A stretch of 64,000 nucleotides of DNA from Pseudomonas nitroreducens TX1 (GCF_000313755.1 NZ_AMZB01000121.1:62001-126000), one strand, 5' to 3'. Shown: positions 1-9,872, counted from the stretch's first letter. Made by a program: numbers and translations. The notes: generated by a model from the sequence alone, not told the origin.

Positions 1-354
1 AAACCTTGGCTGTTCGGTGCAACCAAGATGGACGGAGACATCATCCCTTTCGTGAACATCGCCAGGTTCCTCTCAATCCCCCAGCAGGGTGGGGTAGGGG
101 AGTCGGACAAGCCAGTGGCGTTGATCGTTCGCGGGGGAGCTGACGTCGGGGATGTTGGAGTGATCGTGGACCAGGTGGTGGGTTTTATCCCATCTGGAGA
201 GCTGGAAGACGCACCCAACTCCGAACTGAAGATTCCTCCTGGCCTTGGGGCCTGCCTAGTCGGTGTAGTTGCGGACTCCGAGAGAGCCTGGGCTGTTATC
301 GACATTCAGGCCCTGATAGCTGACCCCAAAATGCAATCGATTGACCTCACTTGA
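1..354 (+). CDS. CheW-like adaptor (PilI-like), 5' end cut off by the window
   Basis: The reading frame is open from base 1, so the start lies outside the window; 117 residues remain. The visible part matches the C-terminal half of a CheW domain: a WLFG segment, a DIIPFVNIARFL strand and the typical GVIVDQVVGF stretch. CheW proteins tether receptors to the CheA kinase on the inner face of the membrane. The order CheW, receptor, CheR, hybrid CheA, CheB is that of pilI-pilJ-pilK-chpA-chpB of the Pseudomonas type IV pilus Chp system, so PilI-like is the best guess. The receptor gene starts 11 bp downstream, so they are co-transcribed. Confidence 0.85.
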   Translation, partial: KPWLFGATKMDGDIIPFVNIARFLSIPQQGGVGESDKPVALIVRGGADVGDVGVIVDQVVGFIPSGELEDAPNSELKIPPGLGACLVGVVADSERAWAVIDIQALIADPKMQSIDLT

Positions 355-365
355 GAAAGGACCGC

Positions 366-2366
366 ATGAGCAACAATTTTTCCTTCGTTCCCCTTACTGC
401 GGTCCTTCTGATCGCAACCGGTGGCGCGGCTGGGTGGACGGGGTACAGCCTTCTCCAGGACAGCAAAGCCGACTCCTTCTACATGTCCGAAAGCTACGAG
501 TTGAGAGCGGCAGCCATGCAGACGATCTATCTGTCCGATAAGGCAGCGGTCGATGGTTCATTTGCCACGCAACTGTCTGATGCCGAAAGTCAGGTAGAAC
601 GAGCCTTAATGCATCTTCGCAATGGCGATCCTGTGAAGGGGATTCCAGGTGCCCCTGAGTCTGTTCTTCGCAGTCTCGAAGCACTGAGCGTGTCGTGGGA
701 TGGCATTGCCCCGTCGATCGCCAAGCTTCTCAGTGGTCAGTCCGGAACTGAAGCATTCAGTCGCGCGGCCAAGGACGCCAAGGTCTCCATCCAGAAGGCC
801 ATCGACAGTGGCAGGGCGGCGGAGACATTGTTGGCTGGCTTGAATGCCTCCACACAACAAAAAGGACAACTTACCCAGGCCCTCAATGATCTTGAGGCGG
901 ATGTTGCGGGGGTGGTCTCTGCGACGGTTGTTGATTCGGCGGCACTGCAGGGTGCTGAGGCCGGGGTTAGCAAATATCTGGGCGCACTCACTGCATTCGG
1001 AAACTCGTTGCCTCGTGACAAGACAATGATGGACGAGTTGGTTAAGAGCTACCGCGGCGCAACCGCTGCCCAAGGGCTCATTGATCAAGCAAGCCGGCTC
1101 TCCACTGGTTCGGCCCAGAATCTTCCGCATGCGAAAGAAATCTGGCAGGCCCGGGACAAGATTGTGTCTTCCACCGACGCACTTTTGGCATCTGTGAAGG
1201 CATTGCCTGATTCGCGGGCAATCACACCGTTGACTGTTGCAATCCTGGGCTCGATGACGATCGCCCTAGCCATCCTCAGCATGCTCCTGGTTACCCGCGT
1301 TTCCGTGTCGCGTGCACAAGCCGTGGAAAATCGCGGAAGCACCATTGAAGGAAGCCAGCGAGAGCGTTCGAAAGAGCTGAGCTTGCTGTTGGCTGAAATC
1401 GAACGGGTAGGGCGGGGCGAGCTCGACCTGGAGCTGACCGATGACCGCGACTCGACAAAGGACATCGCCCAGCGCCTGAACACTGTGTTCTCACGTTTCC
1501 ACGAGATCTTCACTGAGACCAGTGAAACGGTAATGGGCCTGGCCGCAGCCACTGAGCAAACCATCACCACGGCTCGGAACGTCGATCGTAACCGTGATGA
1601 ACAGTTCCAGGCGATCGAGCACATCAGCTCGCTGATCGCAGAGATGGGTACCTTCATCAATCTTATCCAACAGCTTATGGGCGACACCCAGCGAGTTGCC
1701 AATGGCGTTGCCCATAAAGTCCATGCCGGAAGTGACTCGGTGAATGGGGTGCACGAAGGCATCCTTGTACAGACCCAGCACCTCAATCAGATTCAGCATC
1801 GCAACAAACACCTGATTGAGCGCTTCCAGATGCTAGAGCGCATCAGCGAATTCGTGAAACTGGTGGCCACGAAGTCTCAGATCGTTGCCTACAACGCTTA
1901 CCTACTGGCGGATCAGATCGAAGGTAATTCTGAGATTTCGCGTGCGATGGCGAAGAGCGGTGAGGCTGTCCAAGACCTCAGCATTCAATCCCAAGCAGTT
2001 GTCACCGAAATCGCCCAGCTACTCAAAGACATGAACGAAGCCGCACGCGATACCCAAGTCGCCGTGGATATTTCGCTCAATGAGATGCAAAGCCTTCAGC
2101 ACCGATCTAACGCCGCCCTTGCATCGCTGAAGGATATCCAGGTGATCACTGAGAGTCTGACCACCAATGTCGATGATGTGAATCAACGAACTACAAACCT
2201 ACTCGCGCAGTCGGCCGAGGTTGCCGACACGATGGGGTCGATTCGCCACTACGCAACCGAGAACTCGGCCGCAAGTGAGCAAACGGCATCGGCCATGAAC
2301 AACCTGAACCGCCAAGCGCAGAGCCTGCACACCGGCATTCAGGCCTTCTACAGCAAGCGCGCATGA
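366..2366 (+). CDS. Methyl-accepting chemotaxis protein, PilJ-like
   Basis: Membrane receptor of the chemosensory operon, 666 residues. I start it at ATG 366 because GAGAAAGG lies 5 bases upstream; an in-frame TTG at 351 is less likely. A membrane segment at about residues 6-27 and a second at about 288-310 bracket a helical periplasmic domain, followed by a long coiled-coil signalling domain. The hairpin tip, which in most receptors reads like QTNLLALNAAIEAARAGE, is here KSQIVAYNAYLLADQIEG (about residues 503-520), so kinase coupling is of a divergent kind; PilJ proteins also depart from consensus here. Its stop overlaps the cheR start (ATGA). The ligand is not predictable. Confidence 0.88.
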   Translation: MSNNFSFVPLTAVLLIATGGAAGWTGYSLLQDSKADSFYMSESYELRAAAMQTIYLSDKAAVDGSFATQLSDAESQVERALMHLRNGDPVKGIPGAPESVLRSLEALSVSWDGIAPSIAKLLSGQSGTEAFSRAAKDAKVSIQKAIDSGRAAETLLAGLNASTQQKGQLTQALNDLEADVAGVVSATVVDSAALQGAEAGVSKYLGALTAFGNSLPRDKTMMDELVKSYRGATAAQGLIDQASRLSTGSAQNLPHAKEIWQARDKIVSSTDALLASVKALPDSRAITPLTVAILGSMTIALAILSMLLVTRVSVSRAQAVENRGSTIEGSQRERSKELSLLLAEIERVGRGELDLELTDDRDSTKDIAQRLNTVFSRFHEIFTETSETVMGLAAATEQTITTARNVDRNRDEQFQAIEHISSLIAEMGTFINLIQQLMGDTQRVANGVAHKVHAGSDSVNGVHEGILVQTQHLNQIQHRNKHLIERFQMLERISEFVKLVATKSQIVAYNAYLLADQIEGNSEISRAMAKSGEAVQDLSIQSQAVVTEIAQLLKDMNEAARDTQVAVDISLNEMQSLQHRSNAALASLKDIQVITESLTTNVDDVNQRTTNLLAQSAEVADTMGSIRHYATENSAASEQTASAMNNLNRQAQSLHTGIQAFYSKRA

Positions 2367-3148
2367 ACACACTCGATGATCTTGATGAGGAGATGGCCAG
2401 CTCTTGGATGAAGATCATCGAGGAGCGCTTTGCCATTGAAATTGCAGAACACCGCCAGGCTGCTTTCGCCAGGGCCCTCTCCAGTTTCGCATGCGAAACT
2501 GGAGAGACACTGGAGGGTCTCCTGGGGCTCTTTGTCAGCGGTAGGTTGGATGAGGCTCAGCGGTTCCAGATCCTTCATTTGGCAACCAACCACGAAACAC
2601 GGTTCTTCCGGTACCCACCATCGCTGGAAGCTATACGTGAAGTTTGCTCCGGGATTCGTCATGCCCCGAGAGTTCTTTCTGTTGGGTGCTCCACTGGGGA
2701 AGAGCCCTACAGCATCGCTTGCACTTTGCTGCGAGCAGGTCGGGCAGCGTTCCAGGTGCACGGCTCCGATGTATCTCACCCATGCATTGAAACAGCGCGC
2801 CGGGGCATCTACCGCAGTCACCCGGACCTACGGAGCGATGTCTGCATCCCGCGGGGAGAGAACACCATCAAGTTCCATTCCTGGTTTCGCGACATGGTCA
2901 CCTTCGAGCAGCACAACATCCTCTCGGATAGGCCAGTCGGCTTCTCGAATCCGGACCTGATCATCACGCAGAACATGCTCATCTACTACCGCGTGGAAAC
3001 GCGCCACCTCATTTTGCAGAAGCTGGCAGCCATGCTGCCGGTGGGGGGCCATCTGCTTACGGGGCCAGCCGAAGACGGTAACTGGAACCCGATCGGGCTC
3101 AAACGCCTGCCCAATCATCTGCTCAATCTCTTCGTAAAGGTTGCCTAG
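2363..3148 (+). CDS. CheR-type chemoreceptor methyltransferase (PilK-like)
   Basis: Predicted S-adenosylmethionine-dependent protein-glutamate methyltransferase, 261 residues, acting on the upstream receptor in the cytoplasm. The SAM-binding loop is VLSVGCSTGEEPYS, and the later PDLIITQNMLIYYR matches the family's DLIFCRNVLIYF motif. The N-terminal helical domain is present. The start overlaps the receptor stop as ATGA and the CheA-like gene follows 3 bases after the stop, so the operon is tightly coupled. Position between receptor and hybrid kinase is that of PilK. The gene also carries a perfect 30-bp palindrome, described separately. Confidence 0.88.
   Translation: MNTLDDLDEEMASSWMKIIEERFAIEIAEHRQAAFARALSSFACETGETLEGLLGLFVSGRLDEAQRFQILHLATNHETRFFRYPPSLEAIREVCSGIRHAPRVLSVGCSTGEEPYSIACTLLRAGRAAFQVHGSDVSHPCIETARRGIYRSHPDLRSDVCIPRGENTIKFHSWFRDMVTFEQHNILSDRPVGFSNPDLIITQNMLIYYRVETRHLILQKLAAMLPVGGHLLTGPAEDGNWNPIGLKRLPNHLLNLFVKVA
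2477..2506. promoter_or_regulatory. Perfect 30-bp palindrome with parS-like core, inside cheR
   Basis: The core GTTTCGCATGCGAAAC (2484-2499) is a perfect 16-bp palindrome, and dyad symmetry continues outward to 30 bp without a mismatch. It lies within coding sequence, where chance symmetry of this length is unlikely. Related cores occur at 5966 and 17715. Size and symmetry resemble ParB-binding parS sites (chromosomal core TGTTTCACGTGAAACA), but no binding is shown. Confidence 0.55.
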
Positions 3149-3151
3149 GTA

Positions 3152-6100
3152 ATGCCGAAGAATGTTCACGCTGCACATCTGTCTTGGATTCGGCCCCCGG
3201 TCATCCGGAGCGTTGAGATAGCAAAGGCGTCCATCGACAGCTACTTCAAAAAACACGCCGACCTCCAAAACCCTCCAGCAGGTGCCCAGCCTGAGTGGTT
3301 TGCGAATCAGAAAAAAGCGATGGAGGAGGCGTTCCAGGTCGTCGGTGAGCATGCTCGGCTCATCCATTCGGCACTGACGGTCTGTGGTAGCACTGGCGGT
3401 TCTGCTTTGTCGCTTGAGATACAGGTGGTTTGTACCGGCATTCAAGAGGGACTGATCCAAGAGGAGCGTGCCTCTGCAGCAGTCCTTGCCATGATGTCCG
3501 GCATGGTGATGCTGCCGAACTACCTCAAGATGGTCATTGATGGAGCGCCTGATGCACCAGGCATCTTGGCGAAGCAGATCAACGAGATTCGTGAGATTCG
3601 TGGCGTTCCCTTGTTGGTGGAAGATAGCCTCCCGCCGACCATGCACTCCTTCGAGTTTGTTGTTCCCCCGCATAAGAGTCTCACCGTAAGCGACAACCAG
3701 CAGCAGGAAGTCTTCTCATCCTCATCCCGTCGCTTCCAGTCGGCGTTCAGTTCGTACATTGGGACGCAGAACAAAGGTGCTCTGGCCGACATGCGCCAGG
3801 TCCTGCGTGAATTGCAGGAGGTCTCCCATAAGCCGGAGGTAGGCGACTTTTGGTGGGTTGGGGAATGCCTCCTCGACGCGCTTTCCATTGGTGGTCTGCG
3901 GAGCGGTGGAAACACGGTTTCTCAAATCCGCATGCTCTCGGTAGCTGTCCAGAAGATTGGCCTGGGAGGTGAGGAGGCCGCCTTAGAGGTGCTGGGGGCT
4001 GAACGATTCAAGTCTCTTCTCTATGTCCTCAGCCTCTCGACCAAGACTGCGCCCAGCATCGAGGCAGTGATGCGCGTATTCAAAATCGGAAAGTCGGTAG
4101 ACGCCGAGGCGCTTGCAAAGCTGCAGAATCGGCTCGAAGCCGCCGAGGCCACGACCATCGCCGATGTGGTAACAGAGCTGAAGCCCTTGCTTGATACCGC
4201 AATGGTGTCGTTGGGGCGGGCTCTCTCGGCGAAGTCGGATGACGCCTTCAAGATTCAGTTGGAGGCGTACAGCGGAGCCATGCGCTCTACCGCCAACGTG
4301 TTCTACATGGTTGGCGAGGACGAGCTGGCAGGAGTTGCGAACAAGGCAGTATCTGTTACTACAGGAGCCGCGACTGTTGCTGCTATCAGCTCAGCGATGG
4401 TCGAGGATCTGAAGTCTTACATTTTGTTCCTGGATGAGCGTATCAACCTCATCAACGAGAACGACGCCACCAAGGCATTGAACATCGAAGGTGTCAGTGC
4501 AGACGTCTTGGACACCCTTGTTGCTGAGTCCTTGGTCGAGGTCGTCAAGACTCGACGCTCGGTGTCGCTCCATGTTGAAAGCGGCATGGGGCAGGATGAA
4601 CTCAAGGATGGGTTGGAGTCGCTGGTGAATACTGCCGCGGCTCTAAAGTTCTCCGGCGCAGAACATGTCGGTGGATTGCTGACAGCAGTGTGCTCCGGCT
4701 TGGTTGGTCTGCTAGAAGATGGCGAGCTGACCTACAGCCCTGAACTGGATCTGCTAGCAAAGGCCTTGGTGGCGATTGAACTCTACCTGGAAGCCATCCA
4801 TGCGAAGTTGGAACCTGACCCCGACTATCTGAGGAAAGCCGGTGATGCACTCCGCGAAAGGGGAATTGATTTCACCGAGGTAGTTCCTGTGACCTCCAAC
4901 GAGTTGCTTCTGAAGTTCGAAGCGGCCCAGGGTGTACAGACCGAGGAGGAAGATCCATTCCTTACTGAACTGTTCGAGCTGCGAAACGTCTTCGAGGACA
5001 GCTACACCAGCCTTGATCTTCGCAGTCGGCAACGAATGGACGAGTTGTACAGGTCTGCCGATCGCCTAGCTATGGCTGCGCGTATGCACGGTCACGAATC
5101 GTTTGGACGGATCGCAACCGCCGTTGCTGCCTATACGAAAGACGTGACCAACCGCTCGATGAAGGAGGAGTTCGATTACACCCAGGAGCATTTGCTCCTT
5201 CGCTCCGGGGTCGAAATGTGCATCCGTTGCATGGATGAATACTCCCTCCGGAACAAGGTATCCCTCTTTGTGAAGGATACGGCTGATGCTCTCTTGGCGA
5301 AGGGTGATCCTGAAATGACTCTGAGCACTCGTCCCCAGGACGAGCAGGGAGGTGAGGGAGCCACTGCAGAGGCGCCGATAGAGACCAAGCCCGAGTCGGT
5401 CCCTGATCCGGAGCACGCCCCCGGCCTCATGACAACTGAGCCGGATGCTGTGATTCTCACCCATGAAGACCCGCTGCGTGAGATGCCCGAGGGTGTGGAC
5501 CCTGTTCTGATTGACCTCTTCAAGCAAGAGTTCAGGGAGCAGCAGTCTGCGATGCTCGGTTACCTGCAGAGTGGACGAAAGGACATCAACGAAGCGTTCT
5601 GTCGCATTGCCCACTCACTGAACGGGATATCTGCAAGCGCAGAGTGCCGGCCGCTAGTGAGTGTTTTCGCCGCTCTCGAATCGAAGCTGTTCCAACTCCG
5701 TAGCCAGGAGGTGAACCTACTCGACAGCGATGTCACTGCACTGATCGACACCCTTACTGAGGTTGACCAGTTCCAGCAGGGATTCCCCTGGAAAACTGAA
5801 ACACCGGCGCTTCATGCCTGGCTTTCGGTTGTGGACGGATTAGGCAGCGAGACCAGTGAGGCGGAGTTTGTTGACCTGGTGGCCGAGCCTAAGCGGGACC
5901 ACGAATCTGTAGCAGCAAGTGCCCCTTCTGAAGCACCAATTGTCGCTGCCGAGGAAGCGACGCCGGTTTCGCATGCTAAACCGGGACCGGTTTCGCAGCC
6001 GTCGACCCCACGAATTACTCCCGCGCTGAACGCCACTCTGCCCGCGATTGAATACAGCATGGAGATGGCTGAGTTCTACACAGAGGAGGCTGAAGAGGTT

Positions 6101-8911
6101 CTACCGCAGCTGCAGGTGAACGTTGAACGGTGGATGGGCCGAATGGATGACCCTGAGTTGGTCTCCACCATCAAGCGGCAGATGCACACCCTGAAGGGCG
6201 CCGCTGGCATGGCCGAAGCAGCCTCGATCAGGTCCATCACCCACAACATGGAGAGCCTGTTCGAAAGCCTCGCGCTCAACATCATCCCTGCGTCTGCAGA
6301 CTGCTCCAAGCTCGTGGAGTACGTGCTGGTTGCCCTTGAACAGATGACGAGCAGCATGCGTCGGTCTGTCGGATATGAGGTCCCGACCGCGCTAATTCGT
6401 TGCGTAGAAGCAGCAGTACAACAGAACCGGGTCGACCTGGCCTTGCTCAATGAGGATGGCCTGGACGGCGAGGCAGAAGAAGGTCCGGTCGAGCACATTC
6501 CTGAGGTATTGGCAGAAACCACGCCTGAAGCTGTCTTCGAGACTCACCCAGCTGGTGAGATTCCCACAGATAGTCCGGCCGAAGAACAGTCGGTGGTTAC
6601 TGCGTCGCCTACAGTGCAGGCCGATGGGGAGGGGAGTAGCCAGCACAAGAAGACTCGCCGCAGGTCGCGCGGTAAGGGCGGCGAGAAGCGCCATGCAGCG
6701 CGTATTGCGGCACAGCAGGTGGTGGACAGTGGTGCGGGCCAGATTGAGGGTGATGAAGTCCGGTATGAGTCAACCACCATCGCTCCTATGGCCGATCACC
6801 CTGAAGAGGTGATCGCCGAGGAAGTCTTGATTGAAGTCGAGGCGCCGGTGATCGTGCAGGCGGACTCCGCCGAGGTTGTCTGCGACCAGGGTGAGAATCA
6901 AGTCGAAGTCACGAAAGAGCCGCTGCAAAGCAGCCTGCGTGATTCTGTCGTGGGGATCACCATGGAGTCGGAACCGCTCAAGCCAGTTAAGAGCTCCGTC
7001 ATCCGCGAGATCATTTTCAAGGCCTACGACTCGATCCACGGAGCTGACGACAAACGCCGGAATAGAGCATCGGAGAAAATCAAAGTGGACCAGCGCTTGC
7101 TGGACACCGCGGTTGAACAATCGAACGAACTGACGGCGGCTCGTTACCGCCAACAGTCGTTGCACTCCGACATGATGATGCTTTCCCGTGTCATCCGGGA
7201 GAAGCTCGAGGCCCAGCAACTCAACCATACGAAATTCACAAGTGCTCTTCGGGTCTATATCAACCAACCCGTGCCGGCGGATATGGCTCATCAGACAGCT
7301 ACGGAGTTCAACCTCGAGCGGTTCAATGACTTGTCTGCGTTGAACGTGACTATGGGGGCGCAACTCGCCCAAACCATCCAAGACGTTGAGGAGATGTTCG
7401 CCCAGGGCAAGCAGATCAAGGACTCGTATCGACAGCAGGGGGCCCTGATTAAGGGCCTTCAGCGAGATCTTCTCGACAGCCGCCTGGTCCCGTTCCAGAA
7501 CCTACGGCCAGCACTTACCTCTCTCATTGAACGTGAGTCGAGCAAGCTCGGGAAAAAGGTAAGGACCGAGTTCAGCGGTGTGGAAGTAATCGTCGACAAG
7601 GTGATGCTCGACGCTATCCGTGATCCCCTCGTCCACCTGCTCAACAACGCACTGGATCACGGCATTGAGTCTGAAGACCAACGTGTTGCCCTGGGTAAGC
7701 CTGGGCAGGGTCGCCTTGAAGTCAACGTGTTCCGCCGAGCTAAGAACATCGTCATCAACGTCAAAGACGACGGGAAAGGAATCGACACCTCGGTTATCAA
7801 GGCCAAGGCAATCGAAAAGGGCATCATCAGCAAAGACGACAAGCTGACCGAGTCAGACATCCTCCGTCTGATCACACACAACGGATTCTCTACAGCTACC
7901 AAAGTTTCCCAGCTGTCGGGACGCGGCGTAGGTATGGATATCGTTGCCACCACTGTCGAGGGTTTGGGCGGTCGACTCATCATCGAAAGCACCCTGGGGC
8001 GGGGCACAACTTTCACCCTGGAGATGCCTTTCACCATCGGCTCGAACCGGGCAATCCTTTGCAGGACTGGTTCCCAGTGGTTCGCAATCCCCAGTTACTC
8101 GATGTCCCAAATCATCAACTGCAAGCGAAATGAGCTTGATCAGCAGCGCGCTCAGAAGGGCCAGGCGGTGATTGAGCATGAAGGCAAGGTCTTCGAGGTG
8201 GTGCATCTGGCAGACCTTCTCGCAATGCCTGAGATGCGTGCGAGCCACGAAACGGAGCAGGACGTGCTCGTGATCCTTTGCCAGCAAGGGGAGACGCGTA
8301 TCGCGGTAGAGGTTGACGGGACCGACTCGATGCCCGAGATCCACATCCGGAAATTGGACGGCATCCTCGCCAAGGTCCGAGGCATCATCGGTGAGACTGA
8401 AATGCACGATGGCTCCCCGGTGTTCGTCATCGACGTGGCGGAGATGGTCCGACTCAACCTCAAACGGACCGATACGGGTTACAAGCTGCGCCAGAATCGC
8501 GTGAAGACAGTCAAACGCGACTTCAAGCCGGTCTGCCTCGTGGTCGACGATGCAACGAGCTATCGCAAGCTCCTCACCAAGCACTTCGAGGGACGGGGAT
8601 ATACCGTAGTAACCGCGCGCGATGGCCAGGATGCGCTCGACATGCTGCCGCTGGAACGCCTGCCTGAGATTGTGATGGTCGACATGGAAATGCCTCGCAT
8701 GAACGGCCTGGAACTCACCAAGGCGCTTCGATCTCGTGCTGAGTTCAAAGAGGTGCCGATCATCATGCTCACCACCCGCACCAACCTTGAGGAGGAAGCC
8801 TTGCGCGCCGGCGTAAACGTGTATCTAAACAAGCCATGTGACAGCGTAGCCCTGGACGATGCCGTCAATGAAGTCCGCCCTGATCACGTCCAGCGAGGAG
8901 CAGCAGCATGA
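3152..8911 (+). CDS. Hybrid chemotaxis histidine kinase, ChpA/PilL-like (multi-Hpt CheA with receiver)
   Basis: Large cytoplasmic kinase, 1919 residues. A long N-terminal region of degenerate Hpt-like helical repeats holds two recognisable phosphotransfer motifs: IAHSLNG (His821) and MHTLKGAAGM (His1012). A basic, Ala/Glu-rich linker (about 1150-1290) follows, then CheA dimerisation helices, an ATPase domain (N box from Asp1491, DDGKGID at 1539, GRGVGMD at 1590), a CheW-like domain (about 1630-1770) and a C-terminal receiver with acidic pair 1799-1800, phospho-acceptor Asp1844 and Lys1894. The architecture is that of Pseudomonas ChpA, which is longer (about 2470 residues) with more Hpt domains. 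Catalytic boxes look intact. Expected targets are the receiver and PilG/PilH-type regulators; a PilG-like gene lies at 41.3 kb. Confidence 0.92.
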   Translation: MPKNVHAAHLSWIRPPVIRSVEIAKASIDSYFKKHADLQNPPAGAQPEWFANQKKAMEEAFQVVGEHARLIHSALTVCGSTGGSALSLEIQVVCTGIQEGLIQEERASAAVLAMMSGMVMLPNYLKMVIDGAPDAPGILAKQINEIREIRGVPLLVEDSLPPTMHSFEFVVPPHKSLTVSDNQQQEVFSSSSRRFQSAFSSYIGTQNKGALADMRQVLRELQEVSHKPEVGDFWWVGECLLDALSIGGLRSGGNTVSQIRMLSVAVQKIGLGGEEAALEVLGAERFKSLLYVLSLSTKTAPSIEAVMRVFKIGKSVDAEALAKLQNRLEAAEATTIADVVTELKPLLDTAMVSLGRALSAKSDDAFKIQLEAYSGAMRSTANVFYMVGEDELAGVANKAVSVTTGAATVAAISSAMVEDLKSYILFLDERINLINENDATKALNIEGVSADVLDTLVAESLVEVVKTRRSVSLHVESGMGQDELKDGLESLVNTAAALKFSGAEHVGGLLTAVCSGLVGLLEDGELTYSPELDLLAKALVAIELYLEAIHAKLEPDPDYLRKAGDALRERGIDFTEVVPVTSNELLLKFEAAQGVQTEEEDPFLTELFELRNVFEDSYTSLDLRSRQRMDELYRSADRLAMAARMHGHESFGRIATAVAAYTKDVTNRSMKEEFDYTQEHLLLRSGVEMCIRCMDEYSLRNKVSLFVKDTADALLAKGDPEMTLSTRPQDEQGGEGATAEAPIETKPESVPDPEHAPGLMTTEPDAVILTHEDPLREMPEGVDPVLIDLFKQEFREQQSAMLGYLQSGRKDINEAFCRIAHSLNGISASAECRPLVSVFAALESKLFQLRSQEVNLLDSDVTALIDTLTEVDQFQQGFPWKTETPALHAWLSVVDGLGSETSEAEFVDLVAEPKRDHESVAASAPSEAPIVAAEEATPVSHAKPGPVSQPSTPRITPALNATLPAIEYSMEMAEFYTEEAEEVLPQLQVNVERWMGRMDDPELVSTIKRQMHTLKGAAGMAEAASIRSITHNMESLFESLALNIIPASADCSKLVEYVLVALEQMTSSMRRSVGYEVPTALIRCVEAAVQQNRVDLALLNEDGLDGEAEEGPVEHIPEVLAETTPEAVFETHPAGEIPTDSPAEEQSVVTASPTVQADGEGSSQHKKTRRRSRGKGGEKRHAARIAAQQVVDSGAGQIEGDEVRYESTTIAPMADHPEEVIAEEVLIEVEAPVIVQADSAEVVCDQGENQVEVTKEPLQSSLRDSVVGITMESEPLKPVKSSVIREIIFKAYDSIHGADDKRRNRASEKIKVDQRLLDTAVEQSNELTAARYRQQSLHSDMMMLSRVIREKLEAQQLNHTKFTSALRVYINQPVPADMAHQTATEFNLERFNDLSALNVTMGAQLAQTIQDVEEMFAQGKQIKDSYRQQGALIKGLQRDLLDSRLVPFQNLRPALTSLIERESSKLGKKVRTEFSGVEVIVDKVMLDAIRDPLVHLLNNALDHGIESEDQRVALGKPGQGRLEVNVFRRAKNIVINVKDDGKGIDTSVIKAKAIEKGIISKDDKLTESDILRLITHNGFSTATKVSQLSGRGVGMDIVATTVEGLGGRLIIESTLGRGTTFTLEMPFTIGSNRAILCRTGSQWFAIPSYSMSQIINCKRNELDQQRAQKGQAVIEHEGKVFEVVHLADLLAMPEMRASHETEQDVLVILCQQGETRIAVEVDGTDSMPEIHIRKLDGILAKVRGIIGETEMHDGSPVFVIDVAEMVRLNLKRTDTGYKLRQNRVKTVKRDFKPVCLVVDDATSYRKLLTKHFEGRGYTVVTARDGQDALDMLPLERLPEIVMVDMEMPRMNGLELTKALRSRAEFKEVPIIMLTTRTNLEEEALRAGVNVYLNKPCDSVALDDAVNEVRPDHVQRGAAA
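5966..5981. promoter_or_regulatory. parS-like palindrome, copy 2, inside the CheA-like gene
   Basis: GTTTCGCATGCTAAAC, one mismatch from perfect symmetry, flanked by CCG and CGG that extend the dyad. It shares 15 of 16 bases with the core at 2484. It lies in a poorly conserved linker of the kinase, so the sequence is not explained by protein constraint. Confidence 0.45.
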
Positions 8912-9837
8912 GGGTCGGGCTGGTAAGCACGAGTAACGTTCAGGTAGCGCTCATCAAAGAAGTGCTCGGTCCCATCGTCGGAGACATCACGGTCTACGAT
9001 CTGAGCCATGCCGAGAGCGGGGACTTGGCTGCAACTTCTGTGCATGCACTTATCGTGGATTTCAGCGACTCCGGCATCCTTGCATCTGAGGATGTGCTCG
9101 AAATGGTGAGTCGCGAGGAGCCAGTGTGCGTGCTCAATGAACGTGAGCTGTACACCATGAGCCCACCAGAGCGTCAGGCCTGGTGCAACAAGATCGTGGA
9201 AGAGTTGAAGAAGAGCCTCCCGGACTTGGCAGATGGTCTGGAGGCCAACAAGGCAGAGATCGACTCCCGTAGCGCGAATGATACGTGGGTGATCGGTTGC
9301 AGTTCGGGAGGCCCAAAGGCCATTCGTGACTTTCTCTCGGAGCTACCGGCTTTGCCGGTGAGCATCTTCCTGGTTCAGCATCTGACCGAATCCGCGTTCA
9401 ACACCTATGTTCACCGTGTAAGGGAATGCACTACGAGTTGGGGTGTTGTGCCAGCCGAGAATGGTGCCAAGGTGTGCGCCGGAGTTATCTACGTGGTTCC
9501 TCGTGACCAGACGGTTGAGATCAGGGGGGGGACGATCCAGCTGAGGCCGGTGAAACCGAATACCTACAGTCCCTCAATCAACTCCGTCGTCCGGTCTGTC
9601 TACAGCTCAATCCCTGGCAAGCTGGGGGTTATCATCCTCACGGGCATGGGGGATGACGGCGCATCGGCCATCCGAGATCTGAAAGGGAAGGTCAAGGTGG
9701 TGATGGCGCAGGATGCTGAGTCCAGCCAGGCGCGGTCCATGCCCGATGCAGCCCGGGAGACTGGAGGGGTTTCCTTCTCCGGCAAACCATCTGATCTGGC
9801 TCGGCAGATGAGCGGCATGTACGGCATCGGCGCGTAA
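8908..9837 (+). CDS. CheB-type protein-glutamate methylesterase (ChpB-like)
   Basis: Removes methyl groups from, or deamidates, the receptor, opposing CheR; 309 residues. The C-terminal esterase domain has the catalytic serine in IGCSSGGP (Ser132), a histidine in VQHLTE (His158) and the aspartate in GMGDDGAS (Asp250). The N-terminal 120 residues sit where CheB has a receiver, but I see no acidic pair at the first strand (GLVSTSN) and only a weak acceptor-like VDFSD, so phospho-control may be lost; ChpB-type proteins are known to diverge here. The start overlaps the kinase stop (ATGA). It is the last gene before a strong hairpin. Confidence 0.88.
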   Translation: MRVGLVSTSNVQVALIKEVLGPIVGDITVYDLSHAESGDLAATSVHALIVDFSDSGILASEDVLEMVSREEPVCVLNERELYTMSPPERQAWCNKIVEELKKSLPDLADGLEANKAEIDSRSANDTWVIGCSSGGPKAIRDFLSELPALPVSIFLVQHLTESAFNTYVHRVRECTTSWGVVPAENGAKVCAGVIYVVPRDQTVEIRGGTIQLRPVKPNTYSPSINSVVRSVYSSIPGKLGVIILTGMGDDGASAIRDLKGKVKVVMAQDAESSQARSMPDAARETGGVSFSGKPSDLARQMSGMYGIGA

Positions 9838-9842
9838 AGCGA

Positions 9843-9864
9843 AAGGCCGCCCGAGGGCGGCCTT
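9843..9864. terminator. Bidirectional terminator between cheB and recA
   Basis: AAGGCCGCCC and GGGCGGCCTT form a GC-rich stem with a very short loop, placed 6 bp after the cheB stop and 9 bp after the recA stop. It separates two convergent transcripts. The U-tract is weak on both strands. Confidence 0.75.
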
Positions 9865-9872
9865 CTATTGGA

